In this document: positions 22,360 to 34,340 of the stretch, one piece after another
Layout of the letters: each line of letters opens with the position of its first letter
How positions within the stretch are numbered: position 1 is the stretch's first letter
Origin: Episyrphus balteatus
Lineage: Eukaryota > Arthropoda > Insecta > Diptera > Syrphidae
Direction: 5' to 3'
Assembly: GCF_945859705.1 (NCBI RefSeq)
Contig: NC_079137.1
Span: 28,515,322-28,579,321, forward strand
Length of the DNA stretch: 64,000 nt
The notes under the pieces: generated by a model
Told to the model about the DNA's origin: nothing
The model's input: the letters and a program-made list of their open reading frames with translations, nothing else
Database searches by the model: none
Made by a program: the position numbers and the translations under genes

Positions 22360-24155
22360 GTAAGTAAAAATACATATATATTCTCCTTGTCATTTTTACA
22401 TATACCTACGTTGAAGCTCCCTACCTACTGGATGAAGTGCCTTCTATATATGTGTATCTATTTTGAAACAGCTTCAGAACCGGATGCATTGATTTATTGA
22501 GGGCTATTTGCAAATGTGTGTCTCTTCGTTGCCTTGCTTTTGCGGTGTATCCTTACAAATCACTGTACCCGACACGAGCCCGAATGAAGAATGATAGTCA
22601 TCTGTGTGTTTGATGGTGACAGTAGTAGAACCGACACCAAGTCAAGATATAGAGACATCCTTTTGTATAACAGCACAACCAGCGGCAGTCTGCTAGGATA
22701 TTGAGCTGTACAGTGTACACCCTCTTGGGCTTTCTTTTTTTTGTGTTTTGTTTCTGCTCGATTCTATATCAGGATCACGTTTACCGGAAACCTGAAAGAA
22801 ATTACCACCTCGATGTATATTCTCACTTTGTAGGGTGTTGATTCACTGTTGACATTTTTTTTTGTTTCGTATTTTCTGTGCTGGCCTGGTGCTGAGGAAT
22901 GGTATTTTAGTTGCTCTTCTGGTCAGGAAGGATATGGCAAATTACATGCAGGACTAAAAAAATGACATTTTAAAAGAATGTTGTTGACTGTACATTCTAG
23001 TTCCTGTGTTGTTGAAAGTGTTTTTTTTTCTGTTTACTATGAACATTGTGGTCCTTGACAGGACAAGAAGATTTATGCATTAATTTTGTTAAAAGTGGGT
23101 TGAGGATGCCTCTTGAAAAAACATGGGTTTTTAAAAAAAGGAGAAACACCTCATAAGACTTAATTGTTTTGGCATCGAATACCCAGGTGTTTTTAAAAGC
23201 TTAAGTGAATCGAAAGTAAAAAATAATTTCGTCATATTGATGCTTAAAAGAAAAAACAATACATATCAGTGAAAAATGTCCTCATTTAATAAAGCGGATG
23301 AAAAAGCTATCATTCATATTAAGCACCGTAAATCAAATTACTGTTAAATATTAAAAGCTGGATTATATTAACGAGTAATGGGACCTAAACAAGATTTAAG
23401 ACTATGGGGTGACATATTTAAAAATATAAAACATAATTATAACATACCCACAAACTAATATTCCTGTAATACTAAATGCTTAACTCAAAAATTAATTTTT
23501 TGTGAGATCTATAAATTATAAAATACAACGTCTTTTATATTTAAACTCTCAATAAGTGTTACAGTAAATGATTTTCCTAATCGGAACAACGTCTTACAAA
23601 ATAAAACAAAAATATTAAAACAAAAAAAGTACGTATACACCATAGTGTACCAAATTTATTTTGTGTTTTGAGATTATACAAATAAATAAAAAAAACTATA
23701 ATACAGATTTTACAACTATATCTATCACAATCAAAGATCCAATTATTCACTACTCATTATACTTAAGGTTCCCATTAAAAATTAAAAAACTGATATAAAT
23801 TTTTAAATTTCCCCTTTTGAACCGGAAATTTAACGGAGCGCTAATAAATTGGGGCTAAGTGTTTCGGCATCAATTAAAAATCTTAAAAGCCAGCTTCTTA
23901 GTTATCTCTAGTTGGTTGGGCTTATCAAATTGTTTAAGGTTGTATGATGGAAATACGATTTCAACATATTTTGTAAATTTTGTACTTTCATAACAAATGA
24001 ACCTTGCTAATGCTAACCTTTAGGCACTCGTTTATGCTGCTAAAGAGCTGAAATTTGCATAAAGTTTTATTCAATAAATTAAAACTAACAACAAAACGTA
24101 ATTTGAGTATTTCATTTTATTAAAGATGATTTTATTGACCAATTTTAAGTTAATA
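22360..24155. other. Intron, nothing recognised
   Basis: About 1.8 kb after the GTAAGT donor. No coding or structured element is supported. Confidence 0.5.
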
Positions 24156-24383
24156 GTTTTGGTTGGAAAATGTATTTTCCGTCGGCTTTTTTGGTCGTAT
24201 TTATTTATTGCAATGAAGCAATAAAGTTACAATGATACAATAAAGTTACATTTTTAACTATTTATTTATTTATTTTTAAATGTTAAAATAATTGTAATTT
24301 TACTAAAAAAAAAGTGAGTTAATTTATTGTTTTAAATTATTTATTATAAAAAGCTGACAGAAAAAAAAATTTCCAACCAAAAC
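24156..24383. mobile_element. 228-bp MITE with TA target duplication
   Basis: TA|GTTTTGGTTGGAAAAT on the left and ATTTCCAACCAAAAC|TA on the right, with the inverted similarity continuing inward (TCCGTCGGCTTTTT against AAAAAGCTGACAGA). Small size, inverted ends and TA flanks fit a Tc1/mariner-type MITE. Confidence 0.65.
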
Positions 24384-24821
24384 TATTTCATTTTATACAA
24401 GTTGAGAATTTCCTAAAAATATAAAAACTATATACCTAATAAAAATAAAATGTTCTTATAATCCAAAATCTCATGTATTTATTTCCATTTCCTTGAAATA
24501 TTTAATCATGTATTTAATTCCATTTCCTTGAAATATTTAATAAAAATACATCTACATCTTTATTTTAATACAAAAATTTAATCATCGTGCCAAATCAGTG
24601 TACCATTATTTTTTACAGATAATTTATTTCTTATACTAAACAAAAAACAAATTGTCGTTACTCATTACAAACACACTTAAATTTTTTTTTAAATTTACAT
24701 TTCCTCTACAATCCACAATTCATGCATTATTGTTTACTGTCAAACAATACATAAACTTCGATTATATTTTAAAAATGCTACAAAATTATTTTGATACAAA
24801 AAACCACACGAACGTTTCCTT

Positions 24822-24864
24822 AAAGTATCCAAGCGTTTATAATTGATGAACGTTTGGATACTTT
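24822..24864. repeat. Perfect-stem hairpin in intron
   Basis: AAAGTATCCAAGCGTT and, about 10 bp later, AACGTTTGGATACTTT are inverted complements with one mismatch. It may be a transposon remnant or a foldback seed. Confidence 0.55.
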
Positions 24865-25692
24865 GATAAACCACTAGTTCTCCTTTTCGTATAAAAAAAA
24901 ATACCTAATAGATTCTTTCTTTTATTTCTTTTCCAACCAAAAGTTCCTTAAAAGCCACTTAGTGTCTTCATTATTCTGTCAAAGGGCATTTTATTTAACC
25001 TCAATCTTTTGCCGACTGTTTTAGTCGACAAAAAAAATTTTTTCCTATCACATGGAATGTCCATCATTAAGCTTAGATCATTTAATGTGGTTTTTCGCCA
25101 GCAGAGTTTTCATTTTTCATTACCGGAAGGGCAAAAATCCTGACTGGCATGTCAACGAACAATGTCATCGTCTACACACATACACAGAGTTGTATTTGAT
25201 AAGGCCATCATCATCATTATTCTCAATTGTCGGTCACTGTGTCGACATCTTTTTAAGGGCACAATTCCATGAAATGAGGATAATAATTGTAATTGTCCTT
25301 TTACCATGTATTGTTTTGTGGTCTTTGAGGACATGATTAGTTGAAATCTCCAAAAAAAAAAGGGATTTAATGTCTGATGTTAGAAACCACAAGTTCAACT
25401 CACAGACAAACGACAACATTTATTTCTGTGTGACATGAATGAATGACAATTTAGAAGGAAAGGCCCTGTCATGCTTTTGTCAACAGAAAATCAAATCATT
25501 CAATTTTTGGCCTAACAATCCCAATTAACCTGGAATAACAAAACTTAATATGAGAACACCTTTTTTTGTCCACAAACAAAAAGGTCACTCCTATTCGGTC
25601 GACTGCGTATCTCTAATTTGCAGAATAAATCCCTTAAACAAATATTCACAATGATGCCACTTGCTTACAATTCCTTTTTTTTTTTGTTACAG
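24865..25692. other. Intron ahead of the last channel exon, nothing recognised
   Basis: About 830 bp ending in a T-rich tract and GTTACAG acceptor. Confidence 0.5.
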
Positions 25693-26347
25693 ATGTCCTC
25701 ATGGAACCCCATCACGAGTGCCACTTATATCATCATCCCCTGGAGGTAGAAAAAACCTTTTGGGCCAAGATAGCAGCAAATCCAACCTCGATACACGAAA
25801 GACTTCTTCAGTCAGTGTTGGCAGTGGCAACAATGGCAATGGGCAGCAACGCAGGAGAGTTCGGCTAATGACCACAAACAACTCAAAGGGAAGCCGTAAA
25901 AACAATTGCTGTTTGGACAGCAGTTGTAATCTACATACGGACCCTGCAACGACAGAGGATGAAGACTTCGATGACGACGAGGATGACGACGATGACAATT
26001 GCAATGAAGACGACGACGAGGATGGAATCCCACAAGTGCCAATCACCATTGTACTGTTGATCCTGGTGGCCTATATCTGCCTGGGTACTGTGATCTTTGC
26101 ATTGTGGGAGAATTGGAGTCTCATCGATGGAGCGTACTTTTGCTTTGTCACCCTCTCGACCATTGGCTATGGCGACTTTATGCCCGAGCACACATTCCAA
26201 GGGCCAAATGTTCAGTTGTTTGCTTGCTGTGCGTATTTGCTGCTCGGATTGGTCCTGGTAGCAATGTCCTTCAGCATATTGGAAACACAACTAATGTGGA
26301 AATGTAAACGTATTGCTGTGAGATTAAAGCTGGCCCGTAACGACTGA
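25693..26347 (+). CDS. Two-pore-domain potassium channel, last exon (M3, second pore, M4, C-terminus)
   Basis: These channels carry background (leak) K+ current across the plasma membrane. The exon starts after TTGTTACAG in phase 2, reading CPHGTPSRVPLISSSPGGRK, then basic and Ser/Asn-rich sequence and a long acidic run (EDEDFDDDEDDDDDNCNEDD). A membrane helix follows (VPITIVLLILVAYICLGTVI), then the pore loop with the filter TIGYGD (IDGAYFCFVTLSTIGYGDFMP). A final helix (FACCAYLLLGLVLVAMSFSI) and a short basic tail KCKRIAVRLKLARND end at TGA 26345-26347. This is the second pore unit of a K2P channel; the first (M1-P1-M2) is not in the window. K2P second filters are often GFGD, so GYGD here is a minor peculiarity. 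Invertebrates have many K2P genes and I cannot name the orthologue. The family call is firm. Confidence 0.93.
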
Positions 26348-26530
26348 TGGTTGAAAGAGATGGTTAAATATTCATAAAGAGGGAAAGAGAGGTAGAAATT
26401 GAAAATTATTACTGTAAATATGGTTATACATATATCTATGATAGAGGTAAAATAGCTTAAGGACAATTTCTTGCTTTTGAATTAAATATTTGTAAAATGA
26501 ATAAATAAAACTAATTCAAATCGAAGATGT
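26348..26530 (+). terminator. 3' UTR and likely polyadenylation signals of the channel gene
   Basis: Overlapping AATAAA hexamers at 26500-26505 and 26504-26509 lie about 155 nt after the stop codon. Another AATAAA occurs near 26566. The 26500 pair is the most likely main signal, inferred from sequence only. Confidence 0.6.
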
Positions 26531-27798
26531 AACATGTGACCACATGCGCATTTAAGTGGCTCAAATAAAAATGGCATACATTAACTTGAAAAAGATGTCA
26601 TTAACTGTAATCTATAGGATAATGTTATTGTAAGAAAAAAAAAAAAACATAAAATCAACTAGGATTTAAGGTAATGCGATAATAAATCAAAACGATTTTT
26701 CATTGAAAGTAATACTATTTGTGTTTTATTTGATCCAAGAAAGTAATTGAGTGTTGCTGAGTTAGTGTTAATTTGCATTATTTTCAAGAATACTTCAGAA
26801 AATAAGGTTGTTTACTAGTGAAATAAATTATATTTTCAAAAAACTGAGATTAGAAAACCGTATTGAATGGGTAATTCCTTTTTAAAAGAATTTTTAGGGT
26901 TTCAGAAGGTTTCAGTTTTAAGAAATTTATTAAACGGATTAAGGTTTAGGATTTTGTTAATTTTTTTTTTTTAATTACCGGAAAGCTTATGATTTCAGTT
27001 TTAATTTTTCTGCCTCAAATATATGAAGAGTACAGGGTAAAAATGGCACATGTCCACTTTTAGTCGAAAATAAAGTAATTGTGAGATCTTGAAATATTTA
27101 CTAAAAAAAATGCTAAAAATAATCTAAAATGCACGTACTTGCTCTTGCAGTTCAAAACACTTTTATGATAGTGCACTTGTAGATTTAAAGAGCTGGCTCT
27201 ACATTAATTTAAAAAAAAAAATTGTTGATGTTGGGAAAGAGCCGACATTTGGGCATCATATAATTAAACGGCGAGCATAGTTTTTGTGGTACAAATTACC
27301 GGGCCCCCAAAAACCGAAGGGGCATAAATTATACACGGAACGAAAGAGAATGACGCGTAGATGTGCAGAATCACATTTTTTTTTACTTTTTATTAACCGA
27401 AATAACGCAATTAAACAAATTAAAATTCGATACAAAATAAAAAAAAAAACAAAAACAAAACAAAAACAACTGGAATTCTATTGGAAAATTTCCAATCGAC
27501 TGGAATGAAATGTCATTCATGACTGAATGAATGAATGAAAGCATTCAGCGAAAATCAAAAAACATTAAGGTGGGTTCACATTGGTGCGTTGTTTTAAGAT
27601 CGCACGTAAACTATGGTAAACTTTCATTGTTTTAGTTATCTAAGTTTAGAAAGTAAGATGTTTGTTTTATTACCATGAATTTTTTTGTTAAAATCGAATT
27701 CTATTAAAATCAAGTCTATTACTTTTGTAAACACTTTTGATACCAATGAAATCTATTTTCGTCCTTTTCTCTTGAAAGAACATAAGAATTTGTCAGCA
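26531..27798. other. Intergenic AT-rich sequence, nothing recognised
   Basis: About 1.3 kb downstream of the channel gene, with a short GAATGAATGAAT microsatellite near 27524-27538 and no supported gene. Confidence 0.5.
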
Positions 27799-29072
27799 AT
27801 TACATGAAGCCTCAAGAGGCGCGACTCTTTTTAAACATAATGAGTGCAAAAGAGAAAAAAGATGAAAGAAAAAATTATCCGACCGGAGAGTCGTGGGTCG
27901 TGAGTCCGAGACTCTTTTTTGACGTTTCTTTTTCCACTTTTTCTTTTTTCAACATTCCCTCACATTTCTTTTTGCTTCTTGGTGCAATACAACAACAACA
28001 AATTTTAATTCAAAAGATAAATGTCAAATTTGAGTCCTTGACACAAGAGGCATCGTGTAATAGTACGCGCCTCACAGAATGATTACACACCCGACAAACA
28101 ATTTTGGTTCTATAAAGCTTTACAGATGCAATTGTTGTTTCTTTAAAGCATTATAGAAGCAAAATATTTAGTAGGGCAGCCACACAAAAAAATATAAAAG
28201 TTCTGACCTGGGATTGCGACTAAATTTTTCATATAGTTTTTGGGTCGCTGAAACCGAATCCGAATTCCGTTTTGCTCCATCACGTCAGGTTTTCGAGATA
28301 ACCTCATAAAATGTCACGAAAACAAAAAATTTGTTTCTCTGATCTGGATGTGCGAATATGTTAATCATATAGTTTTTGGATCACTGAATCCAGATTCGAA
28401 GTCAATTTCGCCCTATCACGTCAGGTTTCTGGGATATCCTCAAAAAAATGTCAAAACCAAAAAAACAAAAGTTTTTACCTGGGGTTGCGACTAAATTTTT
28501 CATATAGTTTTTGGGTCGCTGAAACCGAATCCGAAGTCTATTTTGGCGTATCACGTCAGGTTTTAGAAATATCCTCAAAAAATGTCTAAACTAAAAAAAA
28601 AGTTCTTATCTGACATTTTTTGAGGATATCTCAAAAACCTGACATGATACGGAAAAATAGAGTTCGAATTCGGTTTAAGCAACCCAAAAACTATATGAAA
28701 AACTTAGACGCAACCCCAAATAAGAAATTTAGTTTTTTTGGTTTTGACATTTTTTGAGGATATCGCAGAAACCTGACGTGATAGGGCAAAATTGACTTCG
28801 AACCTGGATTCAGTGATCCAAAAACTATATGATTTACATATTCGCATATCCAGATCATTGAAAATTTTTTTTTGTTTTCGTGACATTTTTTTAAGGTTAT
28901 CTCGAAAACCTGACGTGATGGGGCAAAACGGACTCCAGATTCGGTTTCAGCGACCCAAAAACTATATGAAAAACTTAGTCGCAACCCCAGGTCAGAACTT
29001 TTTTTTTTTGTGGGTGTGTTATCAAAAGAAATTTCGAAAAAAGAGTCAAGCCTCTTGAGGCTTCATGTAATA
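27799..29072. mobile_element. Composite foldback element with ATTACATGAAGCCTCAAGAG ends
   Basis: The left end ATTACATGAAGCCTCAAGAG (27799) and the right end CTCTTGAGGCTTCATGTAAT (to 29071) are inverted copies of about 29 bp that continue into GACTC. Inside is a long palindrome (about 28190-28586 against 28612-29011). An internal, diverged copy of the end (AAGAGGCATCGTGTAATAG) at 28044-28062 suggests a smaller element 27799-28062 into or next to which other repeats inserted. TA immediately outside CATGAAGCC on both sides is compatible with a TA duplication. There is no transposase. Confidence 0.6.
28190..29011. repeat. Long palindrome with internal tandem sub-repeats
   Basis: The left arm holds three diverged units with ATATAGTTTTTGGGTCGCTG or ATATAGTTTTTGGATCACTG, AA(A/T)CCGAATCCGAA and ATCACGTCAGGTTT. 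The right arm is the inverse in mirror order. The centre lies near 28600. Sub-unit motifs resemble those in the palindrome at 51.0-51.8 kb (TAGTTTTTGGGGTGCTGAAT). Confidence 0.75.
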
Positions 29073-29235
29073 GCTCACTTTGACAGTTCCTTTACCATTT
29101 TACCAAGTTTTCACTTTTAGACGTTTACATTTTTGCATAAAAGGCGCTAATATTTTATCGCCGCATGGCAAAGCGTTTTTCTTATGAGGTTCAGGGAAAA
29201 CTAACAAAAACGTCTTTTTTGTTCCTTATCTACAA

Positions 29236-30290
29236 TAACCTAAAAAGTGAAAAAAAAAGGGAAATTTACAAAATTAAATTTTTTTATTTCTTTCTAGCGC
29301 TATTTGTTTTTGTTTATTAAAGCAAAAAATAAGCTTTTTGCATCATTATTTTTGATTTTAAGGTAAGAAAAACTGTCAAAAAATGAATTTGAAAATTTTG
29401 TAAAAAAGAGTTAAGGTATAACTACAACGGCCACTTTTTGCAAAAAGTCAAAAAGTGAACATTTTCAAACTCATTTTGTGACAGTTTTTCCCATCACAAA
29501 ATTAAAAATATTGATGCAGAAAGCTTATTTTTTGGTTTAAAAAAACAATTTTTGTAGTTTTTTTCTAAAAAAAAATAGCGCTAGAAAGAAATAAAAAATT
29601 TTTAATTTTGTAAATTTCCCACTTTTTTACTTTTTAGGCCATTGTAGTTATGCCTTTAACAAATTGTTTTTATACAAAAAAAATATGGTTTTCGCATTTT
29701 TTGTTTTAATTTTCTAGCCCGAAGAACCATACAAAAATGCGTTTGAAAACTGTCACTTTTGTACTTTTTCACTTTTTGAGCCAATGTAGTTAAAAGCCAC
29801 TTAATGCAAAAAGTCAATAAGTCAACATTTTCAAACTCATTTTGTGATAGTTTTTTCGACCAAAAATTAAAAATAATGATGCAGAAAGCTTATTTTTTGG
29901 TTTGAAAAACAATTTTTGTAGTTTTTTCCAAAAACAAATGGAGCTTGAAAAGAAATAAAGTTTTTTTACTTTTGTAAATTTCCCACTTTTTCACTTTTTA
30001 GGTCATTGTAGTTAAGCCTCAAGGCTTTAAAAGTATAACTACAACGGCAACTTTTTGCAAAAAGTCAAAAAGTGATAGATTCAAACTCATTTTATGACAG
30101 TTTTTACGACGACAAAATAAAAAATAATGATGCAAAAAGCTTATTTTTTGGTTTCAAAAAAAATTTTTGGTAGTTTTTTCCAAAAATTAAAAAAAAAACA
30201 AATATTGCTAGAAAGAAATAAAAAAAAAATTAATTTTGTAATTTTCCCACTTTTTCACTTTTTAGGTCATTGTAGTTATGGTTTTAACAT
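29236..30290. repeat. Cluster of four related ~240-bp inverted-end repeats
   Basis: One inverted unit (about 29236-29410) and three direct units (about 29414-29655, 29780-30018, 30022-30285) share TATAACTACAACGGC(C/A)AC, TTTTTGCAAAAAGTCAAAAA, GATGCA(G/A)AAAGCTTATTTTT, AGAAAGAAATAAA and TTTTTAGGTCATTGTAGTTA. Each unit has inverted ends (AACTACAACG against CATTGTAGTT). This looks like a tandem pile-up of one MITE family. Confidence 0.65.
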
Positions 30291-31442
30291 AAAAAAATGA
30301 AAAAAACGTTGTTGTGCGACGCAGTTGTCGTGGTCATGCCTTAAGAATTGATTTGTTTGATTAAAAAATGTCGCTTCTCACCACATTAAACCACGGATTA
30401 CCTTTTTACTACTGTATATTATGAAGATCTACACCTGAACATACCTTTAATAAATGTGAACATATCTTTAATCATTATTAAGTGTCTGAACGCATTCATT
30501 AAAATTTTCCTGGAAGATTTGACATTTCTCAAACGTCAAGCTGAAAGTTTTCTTCGTATTAGTGTTCGTTAAACATCGATAGTTTAAGATTTCGATAGTA
30601 TCGATAGTTTTGGGAAAACCCTATCGATACTATCGATACTATCGATAGTTTTACCAAATTTCCTAAAAAGCTTTAAAAAGTCTTTTTTGAATAATAAAAA
30701 ACGTTTAATAATCAGAATATTGCAATTTAAAACTAATTTTTAGCAACTGGAAATGTATTATTTCAATTGTTTACTTGCAAAACATTTTGAAAAACAAAAA
30801 ACCAGATGTATTGAGGTCCGAAAAAAAATATTCGGTTCGATACGGCCTGCGGCAAGCTTGCCAAAGATAACAGACAATTATGTTAAATGAAAATATTTAA
30901 CGCATATGTGCACGAGTTTATCGAGCACAAGAGAACATTTTTGTATAAATAGATATATGTATAATAAATACATACATCTAGCAGTACTGCATACTCTTTA
31001 AGGTACATCAGCAAATAAGATAATGTAACCTTGTCGATTCCTACATATACATATTTATTTGACAAAGAGAATAAAGGTCCTACATTCTAGTAAGTGCATG
31101 TATAAATACTAAAAAAGGGCTAAAAAACAAAGTTTAGTCGTGTTTCCACCGACCGACCGGCTTGACAAAAATACTAAGCAAGCAGATGATTTTTTATTTG
31201 GTGTTGTCATAACGAACCAAACTATTGCCTTGAATGTATTTATGAAATGATACAGCTAAAAACACAACACCTACAATAAAATAAAATTTATTGAAACAAA
31301 TCGCGCAGCAACCAAAACCTAAAGTAAACAAAATGCAACAGTGACATAGTATGACAATGTTAACAATTAGTATTATAATTCTGTGGTTTCCCAAACGAAA
31401 AATCATTCATAAATAATTGAAATGATGAGAAATGAAGATTTC

Positions 31443-32241
31443 GGGTTGGGGTCAAAATTCTGCCGGGGTCAAAATTCTTTTGTCAAAATTCTGCTTTCAA
31501 AATTCTGTTTTACAAAATTCTGCTTTCAAAATTCTGCTTTTTAAAATTCTGTTTTTCAAAATTCTGTTTTTCAAAATTCTGCTTTTCAAAATTCTGTTTT
31601 TCAAAATTCTGCAAAAAATTAAAAAAGGGTTTGGAAAATGTTAAAAAGCGCGCGCTTTTTAACATTTTCCAACCCCTTTTTTAATTTTTTGCAAAATTCT
31701 GTAAAATCATCTTCTTGATAAATTGTCTGCTTATTTGATTACTTACCTACATAATTTGTCATTCTTTGAATGCATATTAATTTTTGTTTTAATACTAAAC
31801 ATTTCCGAAAATAATTCAAATTTTTTTTAATTTATCAAATAAAGATGAATAATCAAAAATTTGAATAAGAAAAGGAATATTTTGTATCAAACAACATCGG
31901 TTCCAATAAGTTATAGATTTTATTCGAAAGAAAGTCAGTCTATGCATTTAAAAAATATTTCCGACACTTAAACAAAAAAAATTAGAAAAGTACCAATGTT
32001 GAATTACATTAATGAGGTGTATTTTTCTTTAGTCAGCACATATGCTATAAAAAAAAACAGAATTGGCAGAATTTTTTTGTTTAAGTATAATGCTGGCAGA
32101 ATTTTGAAAAGCAGAATTTTAAAAAACAGAATTTTGAAAAGCAGAATAGAAAAAAAGCAGAGTTTTGAAAAACAGAATTTTCGTTAAAAAAGCAGAATTT
32201 TGAAAAGCAGAATTTTGAAGCCAGAATTTTGACCCGATCCC
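31443..32241. mobile_element. Foldback (FB-like) element nested in the 30.5-kb transposon
   Basis: GAAGATTTC at 31434-31442 and 32242-32250 is an exact 9-bp duplication. The ends GGGTTGGGGTCAAAATTCTG and CAGAATTTTGACCCGATCCC are inverted repeats with two mismatches. Both arms are made of short tandem repeats of about 12-16 bp built on TTTTCAAAATTCTG (left) and CAGAATTTTGAAAAG (right). Known foldback elements (Drosophila FB) have 9-bp duplications and inverted arms made of short tandem repeats, as seen here. Confidence 0.8.
31606..31705. repeat. Near-perfect palindrome centred on GCGCGC
   Basis: AATGTTAAAAAGCGCGCGCT continues into its own inverse, giving a 38-bp perfect core and about 50-bp arms with few mismatches. 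It sits at the inner end of the left arm of the foldback element. Confidence 0.8.
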
Positions 32242-32457
32242 GAAGATTTCACTAAATTTTCAAAAGTTTTTCAGTGTTTTAGGAGTTCAAAATTAAAAAG
32301 CTGGTGCGTTTAGAACGAAAAGCTTGGGGTAAACTGTTAAACTTAAAACTATCGATAGTTTTGTCGATAGTTTTTTAGAACTATCGATGTACGCGATAGT
32401 TTTTTACTATCGATACTATCGATAGACTATCGATGTTTAACGAACACTACTTCGTAT

Positions 32458-33545
32458 TGTTAATTTGAGAACACCAACTTCAAATAAAGAGTAAATTCTA
32501 ATTGAATATCGTTTTTTATTGCGGAAAAATATAAAATAAATAAAAAAAAAACCATTTGCGATCAAAATATATTTTTTCCTGGCATAGTTATTGTGAAAAA
32601 GTCAAATTACTGTGACTTTTCTTCCCGTGATTGTCTTTAGGATATTTTGTCTCTGTAAAACGACAGCATACGGCCAAAATAATTAACTTTCTACTTCATC
32701 TTCACTCAGATCTTAATAATATCTGCAATTTCCTATTGATTTTGATTTAATTGAATTTATATTACCGAAGAAAATAAACAAAATTATTGATCAAAGGAAT
32801 CTCTGGTTTTATTTTGCAGAAGTTGTTTTGATTTCAGATTGACGTACGTGTTAAAATTGTTGTCAAAGGACACATACACAATCGCAAAAAGAACTCGGTT
32901 TGTTTTCATGTTCCTACAAGCTAAATGAAAAAAAAAAAATGGTGTGAATGACAAATTTGAGTGAAGTTGGTGGAGGTTGAATGATTGACGGATGGAATTT
33001 GAACGAATGGAACATGAAACAGGTTGAATTGAATTGAAATGCAAGGTGCAAACACAATGCCCTTAAGGAGATTACACTTTGCATTTTCTTTTTCGATACA
33101 TTTTTTACGTAGTTGAGCGTAGTTAAAACGTAGTTCAACAATATCTAAATCAGGCTTAAAATATATTAAAAAGTAGGTATATTATATATTCCTGTGTAAA
33201 AAGTGTAGTTAATCGTAAGAAAACAACAACAAATACTATAAAAAATAAAGAAACTATTTTGGTATTATTGTGTTCAAAATTGTTGCAAATAAAAAAAAAA
33301 TAAAGAAATTGGCACTCGAATTTCGAGGGCTGGGTCGGCTAGTTTGTTTTATTATTTGACTTTTTTTTAGCAAAACTAAAAATGCAGTTTAAATGCAATT
33401 GCTTTGAATATTGCGTCTGCAAAGTTCAATCACAATCGTGAAAAGAGTTATTGGAGTTATTGGTATAACATAAAAAAATTGTATGCACATTTAAGCGAAA
33501 ATTAGATACTTCTCTTTTTCTTCTATAGAAGATGTATGTATCTAA
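32458..33545. other. Intergenic AT-rich sequence, nothing recognised
   Basis: About 1.1 kb with no supported feature. Confidence 0.5.
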
Positions 33546-34187
33546 AGTTGAAAAATTATAATGATCAAACGCGCAAGACATATTCTTGTTGAAAATTGAT
33601 TGCTCCACAAAAAAGGTCTTATTAACTTTTTTCATTAATCTAACCATTCTAAAGATATTCGAGGTCAAAGTTAAAAAAAAATATAAATACATTTTATATT
33701 TTTAAAAAATTTCTAATTCACTGAAACTTCATTATTTTCAAATTAGCAAGATATATTCTTATAGGGGCTTAAACGTTCTACAAAAAATTCCTTGGAATGA
33801 AATTGATGCTCTAACCGTTTAGAAGATATTCGTATCCAAATCGCAATGCATACGGGTCATAAGAAAACTATTGAAATCAGTGAGCATTGGTTTGGATACG
33901 AATATCTTCTAAACGGTTAAAGCAATCAATTTCATTCCAAGGAAGTTTTTGTAGAACTTTTAAGCCCCTACAAGAATATATCTTGCTAATTTGAAAATAA
34001 TGAAGTTTCAGTGAATTAGAAATTTTTTTAAAAATATAAAATGTTTTTATATTTTTTTTTAACTTTGACCTCGAATATCTTTAGAATGGTAAGATTAATG
34101 AAAAAAGTTAATAAGACCTTTTTTGTGGAGCAATCAATTTCTAACAAGAATATGTCTTGCGCGTTTGATCATTATAATTTTTCAATT
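33546..34187. repeat. 640-bp palindrome with ~295-bp arms
   Basis: The arms 33546-33840 and 33891-34187 are near-identical inverses, from TTGAAAAATTATAATGATCA to CGTATCCAAA|...|TTTGGATACG and back. The loop is 50 bp. A further, more diverged copy of the sub-unit (GACCTCAAATATTTATTCAA, AAGGCCTTTTTTGG) follows at 34240-34340. There is no coding capacity. Confidence 0.8.
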
Positions 34188-34340
34188 TGTTACAAAATTA
34201 AGAACAAAAAACGAATTTTTAAAGATTTTCTCGATTTTTAGACCTCAAATATTTATTCAACGGTTAGATAAACGAAAAAAGTGTATAAGGCCTTTTTTGG
34301 TGTGTATATTCTAGAGGGGTCTAGCAATCGATTTTTCGGA

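Larger units (their letters stand above)
30560..32449. mobile_element. DNA transposon with exact 8-bp target duplication and TATCGATAGT-rich ends
   Basis: CTTCGTAT at 30552-30559 and 32450-32457 is an exact 8-bp duplication. The ends TAGTGTTCGTTAAACATCGA and TCGATGTTTAACGAACACTA are perfect inverted repeats. Subterminal clusters of (ACTATCGATAGT)-type motifs in both orientations occur at both ends (30590-30650 and 32345-32435). The 8-bp duplication points to hAT or a related superfamily. The body encodes no transposase and is itself interrupted by a foldback element at 31443-32241. Confidence 0.8.

Noticed and set aside
25699..26290. Long serine-rich and other antisense frames opposite the last channel exon
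   Set aside because: Serine run is the complement of the acidic Glu/Asp-codon run in the real exon.
33426..34241. Matching 88- and 66-codon frames (FFLTLTSNIFRMVRLMKKVN)
   Set aside because: Mirror copies from the palindrome at 33546-34187; no sign of protein selection.
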